64,000 nt of DNA, taken from contig NC_039362.1 in assembly GCF_003573695.1 (NCBI RefSeq), positions 194,056,827-194,120,826 on the forward strand. The letters run 5' to 3'. The position numbers and the translations under genes are program-made. This document shows, piece by piece, positions 55,131 through 64,000 of the stretch (within the stretch, counting starts at the first letter, position 1; every line of letters begins with the position of its first letter). The notes below the pieces were generated by a model. It was not told the origin of the DNA. It saw only the letters and a list, made by a program, of their open reading frames with translations, and did not search any database. This DNA comes from Papaver somniferum (Eukaryota > Streptophyta > Magnoliopsida > Ranunculales > Papaveraceae).

Positions 55131-57252
55131 TGGTGGCTCTCTAAAAGAGTCACAAACTAAAACCGAAAGTGCACGATGTCGAGGTGTAGAACAATGCAAA
55201 TACGGGTCGATCCACAGGGAAAAGGTGTGTGTAAGTTGAAGCTTAAGGTTTCACTAAAACTGAGTTGTAACGAAGAGTCTTGGTTGTGTTAAAACACACT
55301 TGAGATGATGGCAGTGACTGAACTGAAAAACAGTAGAATGTAAAGCAAGTAAACAGGAACATGCTAGGGCTTTTGAATCCACTTCTTTATCCTAAACTAA
55401 GGAAGATCCTAATCAAATCATGTTCTTGCTTCATCTCAGGGAAGATTATGGATGATTTACTTAACTAATCTTACTAACTTACCCCTAGCATCAACTGTCT
55501 TCTCACAGTACAGCTGATCACAGGCTTGTTTGCTCAACCAGTTATCTAGCAATCCACATTGGTGGAAGGTTAATCCCCTAAGTTCTCTAGTTCACCCCTA
55601 GCATTGAGTGTCTTCTTACAGCACACTCAATCACAGGTGCATTTGATCACTAAGCTTACTAACTTTCCTACTTCAATTAAGCACAGTCCTTCAAATGGAC
55701 TGAATCCTTAGCTACTCTCACTCTTACACCCCTAGAATCAGCTGTCTTCTTACAGCACAGCTGATCACAGGTGCATTCACTCAACTAGCTAATTATCAAT
55801 CCTACTTAGTTTCAACACTACAAGAACAGTGACATGAACAAGGACTATCCTAGCTTACAATTCAAGAGTATCATCTAACCCCTAGCAAATGGAGTTAGAA
55901 CATAATGAAATTAAATGACAATGGAATTGAAATTGTTTAAAACATTGAACTGAACTTGAACTGAAATTGAAACAACATTAACAGTTGAGGTCCTGGCTAT
56001 TCCAGGCCTCTTGGTGGTGCTCTGGCTAATCCAGGCATAACCCATTACAACACCCAAAGACCCCTATTTATACATACAATGGAAATCCCAAAAAATCCCC
56101 AATTAACAGCAAAATTAGGGTTTGTAAAAAAATACAATTAAACCCAAAATTGGTTCACCTAACCTACTGATAACAACCCAATCAACCAACCCATGCTTCA
56201 ATTAGACGTACAATCATGTTCCCCCAATTATCCCCAAATTATGAAATTAGGGTTTATAAGAAATAGAAATTAGGTTTACCTAATCACTGCAAACTCTTGA
56301 TAGCTCTCACCCATGCTTCCTTACGGTCTTTTGATGCTTCCCACGCCTCCAATTGATCTATATCATCAACTAATTTCACCAACTCACTCCTAGGGTTCAG
56401 AGGTGATAGAATAGGAGAAATTAGTTGTTTGAGAGAGATTAGAACGTGATATAGGTGATGGTTCGAGTGTGTATGATGATTTGAGAAGAGATGGTGGTGG
56501 TTGTGGTGGTTGAGAAGGATTTGGTGGCGGAGCAGGTGGTGGTCGTGGAGTTGCAGAGGAGAAGAAAGGGGGAGAAGAAGGAGAAGCCGATAGTTTTAGG
56601 GTTAGGGTGTGTTTGGGTTAGGGTATAGGTATTGGGTACTCGGGTGTTGAGAGGGTGTAGCAAATGTTGATGCGCAGCAAGGATGAGACGTTGGATGCGA
56701 AGATGATGGATCGATCTAACGGCGAGACGGAGGCAGATCTTGAGCGACCGTTGGATTCTAGATGCAACAATTCTGACGTTCCAGATGAGAGTTAGGTGCT
56801 ATGATGTTTGACAGGAGCTTCAGAATTTGATGCACTGTGATGAAGCGACCGTTGGATGCATCTGTGGATCCAATCTGACGGCTACGAGCTAAGGCAGGCT
56901 TTGGGCTTGGGCTTGGACTTAGGTTAGAGTTTGGGCTTAGACAATTCTGAGCCCGGTTCTTCTTTAAGAACAAATTCTTCCTTCCAAGCCCACTTCTAGT
57001 TGGTCCGGCTCTTGCAAACATCATTCTTCACTGCCTTTCTGCGGGAGTCTTTGTCGTTTCTTTGCTCTTTTCACTCCGTGAGTTAACCAGGCTTTATTTA
57101 GTACCTAAAAATGCAAAATTAATTAAGAAAAGTATTTATTCTTGAAAACAATGAAAATACAGAATATGGGTTAAAATGGAGAATTAGAACACAAAAGATG
57201 AGTTAATTGCCAAGAAAAATATATAGAAATATGCACTTTTTATCACTCATCA
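55131..57252 (-). repeat. 5' LTR of the non-autonomous gypsy relative
   Basis: It has the same length (2122 bp) and nearly the same sequence as 50305-52426; the element-terminal base changes TAGCACTCATCA to TATCACTCATCA. It abuts TGACC on the right. Confidence 0.9.
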
Positions 57253-57397
57253 TGACCATATAAAGGTCCTCCCTCACTTCGCTCAGTCGGCTCAATTATT
57301 ATTATTATTTATTTATTTTTATAGGAAATGAAAATCTATTGCATAATCAAATCTCAACAATTAGTTTCTCTCCAATGAGAGTTGACAACCACATAGG

Positions 57398-58590
57398 TGA
57401 TCGAATTTTGAATAGTGGTAAATAAGGTTGTCGTTCACTCAGACTTGTTGAAATTGATTCTAGGCTTAAATATAAAAATACTAAAAATAAGAAATTATAT
57501 ACAAAATATATTACGGGATGAAGAATTCACCGAGACTCAGGATTTCACTGCTTTCGTATTCAAGTGGTTCAAAAATTAATCCTAGACATTTCTCGCTCAA
57601 ACAAAAGAAATATCAACTCTAATATTTTGCCAAGGATAGATTTCGTAAAACATCAATTGTAAATTACAAGCATAGTGTATCTAAAGCACCTAAGACTAAG
57701 CATACACTATCTAACAAGATGACAATTGATTAATAAAAATCATAAATTATTTAAAATCGGTGCAAAAAGTAAATAAAAGAATTAATCAAATTACCACATT
57801 GATGAAATCCATCTTCCTCCGTCATCCCAATGTTGGGTTTAGCTCATTAGGTTGGAAACACGCTCGAAATATAATTTCATTGCTCAAAGTGTTTACAAAT
57901 AATGAAAATGGGAGAAAATTATTAACGCAATGATTTTATTTTCTCTCCCCAACTCTCCCCCTCAAATGTGCTCTCTAGCTCTTTATTTATACACACTAAT
58001 ACACATTACTCAAATATGTTCTTCCATAACTCCAAAATCTTCTTCTTTTTAATTAAAAATATCTTCAGGAATTTTTCCTTCTCTTTATTCTCCATATTTC
58101 TTTACCAAACTCATATCTTCTTTAATTCGCAGAATAAAATCCAAGATAAAATCTTCCAAGGATATCTCTCTTGTTTAATACAAGATAACTTCCTTTTTCT
58201 TCAAATTCTTCCTGTTTATAAGGCAAGAAGATATTCTTATCTTAAAGATAATAAATCCTTTATAGGTGGAACCAAATTTCCTGCAAATATTCTTTTTGAA
58301 TGTTGAAGATGAAGGGTGCCTCTTATCCTTCTGTTGGGGTGCCGATAGTAATTTTGGTGATGAGAACAAATTTGGGATGCACATAACCCCGGGTTCCCCT
58401 TATCCAAATTTGAGGTCCGCTTAGCAAATGTCCTCCGGGGGTTCCTTTAGCAATTTTTCGAGCCGATTCTTCCAAAAACGTTTATTTTCCAAAAATACCT
58501 ACAAACACACAAAACACCAAAATAAGTACAACATCGAATACCAACATAGAGAAAATTGAGGACAATTTAGACACAAAAATGTATCTATCA
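57398..58590 (-). mobile_element. solo LTR of a gypsy family (1193 bp)
   Basis: It begins on the plus strand with TGATCGAATTTTG and ends ATGTATCTATCA. It is flanked by ATAGG at 57393-57397 and 58591-58595. It aligns with the LTR at 61014-62476 (for example AAATCGGTGCAAAAAGT, CATCCCAATGTTGGGTTTAGCT and the CTATCA end). With a target duplication and no internal region it is a solo LTR formed by LTR-LTR recombination. Confidence 0.88.
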
Positions 58591-58602
58591 ATAGGTGAGG
58601 AT

Positions 58603-59174
58603 TCATGACCCCAAAATAAAGAAATATGATAGTAACCTTCCTGCTGCATCGTTTGTGTCCCTAGGAACATGAACACAACACCACACATTAAACCATTTTA
58701 AAAGTTCCCTAGAATCTAAAATAATTGAATTATTTTGCCATTTCACAGTCTCCGTATTTCCGTTAATAACCCTAACTACATTAAGACAGTCACCTTCTCG
58801 CTGCAAATTCAGGATACTACTTCTTTTGGTCCACTTTATCGCCGCTAAAGCCTCAGCCTACTCCTCCTCCTCATAATCTATCCCAGGAAGACACCATGCT
58901 CCATGGAAATTTCCTGCATCTTCAAGCATAACTAACCCTAAGCCTATAGTTTATCCTCCTTTAAAAATGAGGCATCAAAATTTATTTATTGAAAATCAGT
59001 GGCCGGAGGAACCCATCTAACTGGATGCCTAATCCTGACAGTATTCAGTCCAACAATATTTAACTTATTAACATGTTCCTTCCACTCAAGTATTACTAGC
59101 CTCACGGCCATCACAATGGGCTCAACCTGCAATTGTACTTTTTAAAAAACAAAAGCACATCTAACCTTCCATAG
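58603..59174 (-). pseudogene. LINE RNase H domain (RVT_3 type) fragment
   Basis: REGDCLNVVRVINGNTETVK plus SRELLKWFNVWC and VHVPRDTNDAAGRL match the C-terminal part of RVT_3 RNase H domains of plant LINEs. The upstream INFDASF start holds the first catalytic Asp. Stops interrupt the middle. It continues the zf-RVT part at 60553-60980 once the TIR element is removed. Confidence 0.8.
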
Positions 59175-59392
59175 ATTCTATAGAACCATAATATTGGGCA
59201 TACCAAAATCTTCCAAGGCATACTGAATGAAGACAAAAAAGGTTGTCAAATAGCAAAATCAAATAACCCCTTAACCCAAAATTTTTTAATGGCAAATCTG
59301 CCCTTTACTTATTAGTGTTATTAATCTTGATTAGTGATTAAATATTTTGTTTAGTGATTAAAATAATTTTCAGAATTATAAGAGTTGTTTAG

Positions 59393-59665
59393 ATGAAAAA
59401 TTTGGGGAAAAAAATCAAAGTTTTGGTTTGGTTAAGAAGAAGAGAAAGAGAAGGAGAAAGTGAGAAAATTCTAATTCTTGATTCAATAGAGGATGAGGAG
59501 TGTCATATATCATCTAAAAAACCTAGGAAAATACACATAAACTACAACAATGATTCCCAAATGGTTGATTTCCTAGATTACGAGAATGATTCAATGGAGG
59601 ATGAAAAGGTTCGTCTTACATTTATGAGCCGAACCGATCCCTTAATGAATAGTTCGGCTAGCTGA
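59393..59665 (+). CDS. unknown 90-codon frame inside the TIR transposon
   Basis: ATG 59393 opens a charged frame (MKNLGKKIKVLVWLRRRERE…) with an acidic C-terminal half. It might be a remnant of the autonomous element's protein or chance. No domain is recognised and the last codons overlap the first GTTCGGCT motifs. Confidence 0.3.
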   Translation: MKNLGKKIKVLVWLRRREREGESEKILILDSIEDEECHISSKKPRKIHINYNNDSQMVDFLDYENDSMEDEKVRLTFMSRTDPLMNSSAS

Positions 59666-60410
59666 AACTGTTTAGGTATGCGCCGAACATTTTCTAGACA
59701 CTAGTTCGGCTTGTATAAAATTTTCCTAGAAAGCCAAACCTATTCCTGAGAGTTCTGGAATAAAAAATGTTAATGGTTCGGCTTATATAATGAAAATCGT
59801 ATCAGCCGAACTGTTCATATACACTTTCAGGCTGAAAATTTGAAGAACCGTTCGGCTCAAAAACAACAACATTATGCGCCGAACCTAGGTTCGGCTCACA
59901 AGCAACTAAATTATGCGCCGAACCTAGGTTCGGCTCACAACGCAACTAAATTATGCGCCGAACCTTGATCTAAAACCTGGATATTGACAACTAATGAATA
60001 GTTCGGCAAGCTGAAAGTGTTATTGTTTAAAAATATCATAATGAGCCGAACCTAGTCCTGTGTGATCTGGAAGAAAAATTATGTGAGGTTCGGCTCATAG
60101 ATGTAAGCCGAACTGTTCATCAATGGGTTGGTTCGGATCATAGATGTAAGCCGAACCTATTCCTGAGAGTTCAGGAATAAAAAATGTTAATGATTCAGCT
60201 TATATAATGAAAATCGTAGATTTTAACCCATTAAAATCAAGTAGATTTTATCTTCATCTTCAAGAGAATGAAAATTCGAAGATAACGCAAAAAGAATGAG
60301 GCCATTCCGACATTGGACGAAGAAGTTATGATCAAAACAAGATCGAAAGAATTCAGTCTACAACGGGAAGTTCGGCTGATAACTCATCAACACGAGTCAG
60401 CCGAACCTAA
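59625..60410. repeat. AGCCGAAC/GTTCGGCT motif cluster with 18-bp palindromes
   Basis: About nineteen exact GCCGAA/TTCGGC words plus several degenerate ones occur in both orientations. GCCGAACCTAGGTTCGGC, a perfect 18-bp palindrome, occurs twice (near 59876 and 59914) in three ~39-bp tandem units that share AACTAAATTATGC. Confidence 0.88.
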
Positions 60411-61013
60411 AGCCTATAAATCAATATTTTCGAAGTGTTTAAGGGTAAATAGGTCATTCATACCCATTAGACACCCCTTATCAATACAGCCTGGTTAGGA
60501 AAATGACTTTGTATGTCTATAAAGTTTTTGGTATGCCCAATATTATGGTTCATTCTATAGCGTGAACCCTGCAAAGACAATTAAGTCATCTTGTGTGTTG
60601 TTAACAGAAAACCAAGTCAAGATCCATCGCTTAAGAGTCTGCCCATTTAATATGCTAACTACAGTAGATCTAGAGCCTTCCAAATCTGCCTAGAAACATG
60701 ACACCCAATCAATAAGTGATCGACAGATTCCACGCCGGAGTTACATAAAGGACATAAAGAGCTAATGTTATGTGCATGTCTAGCAAACCTTTCATATTCA
60801 TAGGGAGACAATTATGGATTCATTTCCAAAAAAAATGGAGAATCTTTGGGGGAAGATTTGCTTTCCAGAATCTAATCCATATGCGGAACCTAATTCATTC
60901 ACGAGCTACCCGTTCAAAATTAAGTGGGTTTCAACATCTCGGTTGCAGGTTCTCCATCGTTTATGCACCAATTCATTGAGTAGTTTGTTGCATACCAATT
61001 TCCAAAACAAAAT

Positions 61014-62476
61014 TGTTATAGTATTAAGATTGCGGTAAATAAGGATTCGTTGCTCGGACTTGTAAAGATTTAAAAATTAAGATATATACAGAATGTATGT
61101 CACAAGATCAAGAGGAACCAGGACTCAGGATTCCAATGTGTTTCATATTCAAGTGGCTCAGAAAATAATCCTACGCGATTATAGCTCAAAATAAAACAAG
61201 TATTAACTCTATTTTTGCCAAATTAGATTCCATAAAATATTACTTGTATATTATAAGCATGGCACATCAATAATCCCTAGGACTAAGCATGTTCCATCAA
61301 ACAAAATCACAAGTAATTAATTGAAATCATAAATCAATTAAAATCGGTGCAAAAAGTGAATTAAGAATTATTTAAATAACCACATGGCTGAAAAACAGAT
61401 TCCTCCATCATCCCAGTATTGGGGTTTAGCTACTCATAATAATCATGTTCTCAAAATACATACTTGATGCTCAAAATATGATTAAAAGAGTGAAAAATAT
61501 AAAACAGTGAAACTACGACTCTCTATAAGCGTCCAGAGAAGAACGATACCAGAGAACTGCAGTAAATGAACGACACTCCGCTGCTGCTGTTGATGCTGCT
61601 GAAAATAAGTCTGCCCTGGGGAGTCTGTTCTTCGTGTTCTTCGAGCTTTGTTAATGGCAGCAGCAGCAGCAGGTACAATTCCTGCAACTCCTCCTGCGCC
61701 TCTCTGCTGGCCTCCCAATCGACCCCTAACTCTTCATCCCCCTTCTCTGACATAAAACCAACTATTTATAGGCTTTAAATCCCCTTGAAACTCGATCAAA
61801 CCCCTTGGAAATCTCCATTATTCTTTACGGGTTGTTTGAAGAATAATCTTCTTCTTGTTGCGTTGCAGGCTGTTTCTAGCTATTCTCTCGTCTCCAATAT
61901 CTTCTAGGACTTTTACCCAACTATTTTTATGTATATCCCACGCAAGATATCCCATAAATCTCTCAAACTAATCTCAAACCCTAAACAGAAACCGTGTGCA
62001 CTGTCTTGACTTTGTGTGGATTTTCTGACTTATCCAGCCCAGTTAGATGGGTCTAATCGCTTCTAACAGGTCCCTTATGTCTTGTAGAATCCGTGGGTAC
62101 CAAATTTTCCCATTGAATCGCCTCCTAGGTCGCTCAAATCCTTGATCCAAAACTGTTGACGCTGCTGTCTTTTTTCCCGCCAAAATCCAGTTTTGAAACT
62201 TTGAAGATGACCTCCCCCTATCCAGTTCCGGTGTCCCTTTAGTACATGCCCTGAAATGGGGTGCCCCTTAGTAATTAGGTTACCCCTTATCCAAAGTGAG
62301 AGTCCGTATAGTAATTTTCTCCCACGAGCGCAAAAACCACTTTTTAGCCAATTTCGCCGCAAAAGCTTATTTTTCCAAAAACACCTACAAAGACATAAAA
62401 TAACCAAATAAGTACAAAATCGAGCACTAACAATATAAACAATTGGGACAAATTAGAAACATAAATGCGTCTATCA
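61014..62476 (-). repeat. 3' LTR of the right-hand gypsy element
   Basis: On the plus strand it starts TGTTATAGTATTAAG and ends ATGCGTCTATCA. It is related to the solo LTR at 57398-58590 but ~270 bp longer, partly from a CTG/CAG-rich stretch at 61580-61675. The left border is set by alignment and the TG start; the five bases outside are AAAAT. Confidence 0.75.
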
Positions 62477-63748
62477 AATACCCCCAAACTTATTATTTGC
62501 TAGTCCTCGAGCAAATCTAATCTAAAATAAAATGACTACACTTAGCACGTGTAGTAAGCCGTTAAACCACTAGGTGGACCTAGTGGCGGAGTGTTGTCTC
62601 CGGGGGGTTTACCAGAGATGTAACCACAAAACCTTAATACTCCAGAGCTTAGCTATCTACGCAGAACCTTAGAAGGCACTAAAGAATCTCCTTAGTTGGC
62701 ATACTTATTGACTACAGGAAGAAGTACCCTGATGCGAAATTCCAATTGCTGTACACGAGTTTGCACTCAAGCATACTAAAATTCATATAAAGTGACAGAG
62801 CTCTACTCAGATAGTTGCACTATGGACATCATATTCGGAGTCAAAACTAATCACATGCATAGATCAAGAAGATAGATATAGAAAAACATGTATGGTTTTG
62901 ATGTTTACTAAGTGAACGGCGTTTCCCATATCTGTCTGAAGGCCTCCGCAAAAATGAACCTATCCTAATGGATTGAGATACTAGTCTGACTAATATCAAC
63001 ACACTAACATATACAAGGGTACCAGTGGTCGATAACCTAACTCTAGGTCAACACAACTGGCATATACAAGGGTACCAGTGGTCGACTTTATTGAATTTAT
63101 TCCTTTTGGTCAAATGGCCTGGTCTCAATTTCTTTCTTCTTTCATTTTTTTTTTTTTTTTTTTGGTAACTACCATTTTTTTTTCATCTCTTTTTCTTTTT
63201 CAACTTTTTTTTTTCATGGTATCTCAATCACTCTAATTCACCCTAGCATTGGTAACAACTTGAATCGTGGGCCCCACCTATCACTTAGAGAACATAGTTT
63301 AAAAACAAAATAAAATAAAAATAGAAGTGAAAAGGACTCAACGAGATATGGTGAAACTATCATGTTATTTCTAACACCTGAGCTCTGTGCTTTTATGAAT
63401 AGACTCTTTAGATGTTTCCATCTAATCAGATTGGTTCCTCAAACTCCTACAATCAAAATGCTTCCATCCACTTAGATTGGTTAGTGCCATCCTAAATAAG
63501 AATAAATTTCTAGGCTCTGGAGTTTATTTATTCATACTGCAACTAAAAAGTTTCTCCCATACCCCCAAACTTAAACCTAACATTGTCCTCAATGTTCTAA
63601 AGATGAAATTAAAAGCATGAACAAGGAGAAACTGTTACCATTTGAAGTGAAAGAGTTACGGAAGGATATTACCTGGTTGCATGAGATTGGGTTACCTCCC
63701 AAGAAGTGCTAAGTTTAAAGTCTTCAGCCAGACTAAGAAAAGGATTAG
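62477..63748 (-). other. 3' non-coding internal region of the right-hand gypsy element
   Basis: It contains a ~25-bp direct repeat, CATATACAAGGGTACCAGTG, at about 63008 and 63061, and T-rich tracts at 63145-63220 (A-rich in sense). No ORF is supported. Confidence 0.6.
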
Positions 63749-63946
63749 TCAGCTCGAACCGTATAACAGTAGCCGGAATAACTGTGGGTCTTTAACACCA
63801 AAAAGAGCTGACAAAAGGAAACTGCAGTGAACCAAGAAAATGTACAAGACTAGCATGCCCTTACCTAGTTTCCTGATTAAGATATCTATATCTAATTGTG
63901 GTTCAGGTTCTATAAAAGGGTCTAAATATATTTCTTTAGGCTGCAA
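63749..63946 (-). CDS. short hydrophobic ORF of the gypsy 3' region (65 aa)
   Basis: The frame has a polar start (MQPKEIYLDPFIEPEPQLDI…) and a membrane-helix-like stretch (MLVLYIFLVHCSFLLSALFG), then VKDPQLFRLLLYGSS. It lies where Athila-type elements may carry an envelope-like gene, but it is short and may be only a conserved leader-like ORF downstream of pol. I do not recognise it as a known envelope family. Confidence 0.4.
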   Translation of the reverse strand: MQPKEIYLDPFIEPEPQLDIDILIRKLGKGMLVLYIFLVHCSFLLSALFGVKDPQLFRLLLYGSS

Positions 63947-64000
63947 CTCCTCAAAATTGAGATCCGAATTATTAGGTCCTAGAGTCTGTAAATACTTAAA

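Larger units (their letters stand above)
50201..57252 (-). mobile_element. large non-autonomous gypsy relative, gag-pol deleted, truncated tandem
   Basis: Minus-strand order is 5' LTR (57252-55131), primer site, CTG-rich leader, 3' non-coding region, polypurine tract, LTR (52426-50305). A second primer site and ~104 bp of leader then repeat 55023-55130 and stop abruptly at 50201. The internal region (52427-55130, 2.7 kb) aligns with the leader and 3' region of 34477-45867 but lacks gag-pol. Both LTRs are 2122 bp and nearly identical. The extra primer site beyond the second LTR means that a further tandem unit was once present. Confidence 0.87.
59183..60552. mobile_element. TIR transposon (~1.37 kb), rich in AGCCGAAC/GTTCGGCT motifs
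   Basis: The left end GAACCATAATATTGGGCATA and the right end TATGCCCAATATTATGGTTC are exact inverted repeats (about 26 bp in total). They are flanked by ATTCTATA on both sides (8 bp; 9 bp if the next G is counted), inside a LINE that reads through when the element is removed. It carries about 19 copies of GCCGAA/TTCGGC between 59620 and 60410, an ~65-bp direct repeat (59728-59790 and 60154-60217) and a 90-codon frame of unknown nature. No transposase is recognised. The duplication length fits a hAT- or Mutator-like origin. Confidence 0.83.
57253..61013 (-). pseudogene. L1-type LINE 3' part, broken by a solo LTR and a TIR element
   Basis: On the minus strand from the right, 60980-60660 reads IHNCLPMNMKGLLDMHITLA, then CPLCNSGVESVDHLLIGC and HVSRQIWKALDLL, the zf-RVT zinc-binding domain. 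After the TIR element (59183-60552) it resumes with …RHPVRWVPPATDFQ, INFDASF and the RNase H region. That region contains REGDCLNVVRVINGNTETVK, SRELLKWFNVWC and CVHVPRDTNDAAGRLLS, ending near 58600. The remaining 3' UTR is interrupted by a solo LTR (57398-58590) and ends in an AAT-repeat region near 57295. Several stops and shifts show it is old. Confidence 0.82.
61014..64000 (-). mobile_element. gypsy-type LTR retrotransposon, 3' part only
   Basis: The 3' LTR (61014-62476) is followed on its upstream side (plus-strand right) by the polypurine tract (minus-strand AAGTTTGGGGGTATT at 62477-62491). About 1.5 kb of 3' internal region then runs out of the window. A second purine box (minus-strand GTTTGGGGGTATGGG near 63557-63571) is the same arrangement as in the 34477 element. 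The coding part would be beyond 64000. Confidence 0.85.

Noticed and set aside
57968..58306. 112-codon Phe/Ile-rich frame
   Set aside because: It lies wholly inside the solo LTR and reflects T-rich sequence.
61482..61778. Open frames rich in Leu, Ser or Gln
   Set aside because: They are products of CTG/CAG repeats inside an LTR, with no homologue and no start context.
1..64000. CRISPR array
   Set aside because: The tandem repeats seen (14776, 48213, 59860) have no unique spacers of regular length and sit in plant LTR or TIR elements.

Overview
The window is nuclear DNA of a flowering plant, most likely a eudicot. The grounds are intron-split plant genes (an F-box/DUF295 gene and an L-type lectin membrane protein), a eukaryotic-type tRNA-Lys(UUU) with A and B boxes, and a dense load of plant LTR retrotransposons, LINE pieces and hAT-type elements. 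I cannot name the species from sequence alone. Intergenic DNA is AT-rich and nothing points to organelle or bacterial origin.

Layout. (1) 1-9587: a Ty1/copia element on the minus strand (gag, zinc knuckles, protease, integrase, one LTR at 9087-9587; the other end lies left of the window). Its gag is split by a nested plus-strand element at 1455-8369, flanked by the 5-bp duplication AAACG. The nested element has three LTRs separated by two 169-bp internal segments that hold little more than a primer-binding site and a polypurine tract. (2) 9588-31276: the gene-bearing part. It holds a frameshifted DUF295 / F-box-DUF295 gene (10271-12740), a LINE fragment, an intact-looking hAT-like MITE (16166-16869), an unidentified plus-strand transcript-like region ending in a ribosomal protein uL15/L27a fragment, tRNA-Lys (22662-22734), a two-exon minus-strand L-type lectin membrane protein (23520-24899) with a recognisable promoter, then AT-rich DNA with long inverted repeats and a retroelement ORF fragment. 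(3) 31277-49979: a Sirevirus-like copia relative with no recognisable pol but with its own unknown ORFs. An 11.4-kb Athila/Tat-type gypsy element (34477-45867, duplication GTTAT) has inserted into one of those ORFs. (4) 50201-57252: a minus-strand relative of that gypsy family that has lost gag-pol but keeps near-identical LTRs, plus the start of a further tandem unit. (5) 57253-61013: a decayed LINE that received a solo LTR (duplication ATAGG) and a TIR transposon (duplication ATTCTATA) full of AGCCGAAC/GTTCGGCT motifs. (6) 61014-64000: the 3' LTR and 3' internal part of another minus-strand gypsy element running out of the window.

How it fits together. One gypsy family, recognised by the LTR start TGATGA(G/T)TGCTAAAAAG and a TGGYGYCGYTGCCGGGG primer site, occurs in three states: autonomous-type with decayed gag-pol, large non-autonomous without gag-pol, and minimal tandem LTR-internal-LTR-internal-LTR. 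Insertions are nested at least two deep in three places, and direct target-site duplications give the order of events. I found no evidence of a new cellular pathway. The strongest candidates for something undescribed are the minimal tandem LTR element, the motif-rich TIR element at 59183-60552, and the Sirevirus-like element with unknown ORFs.
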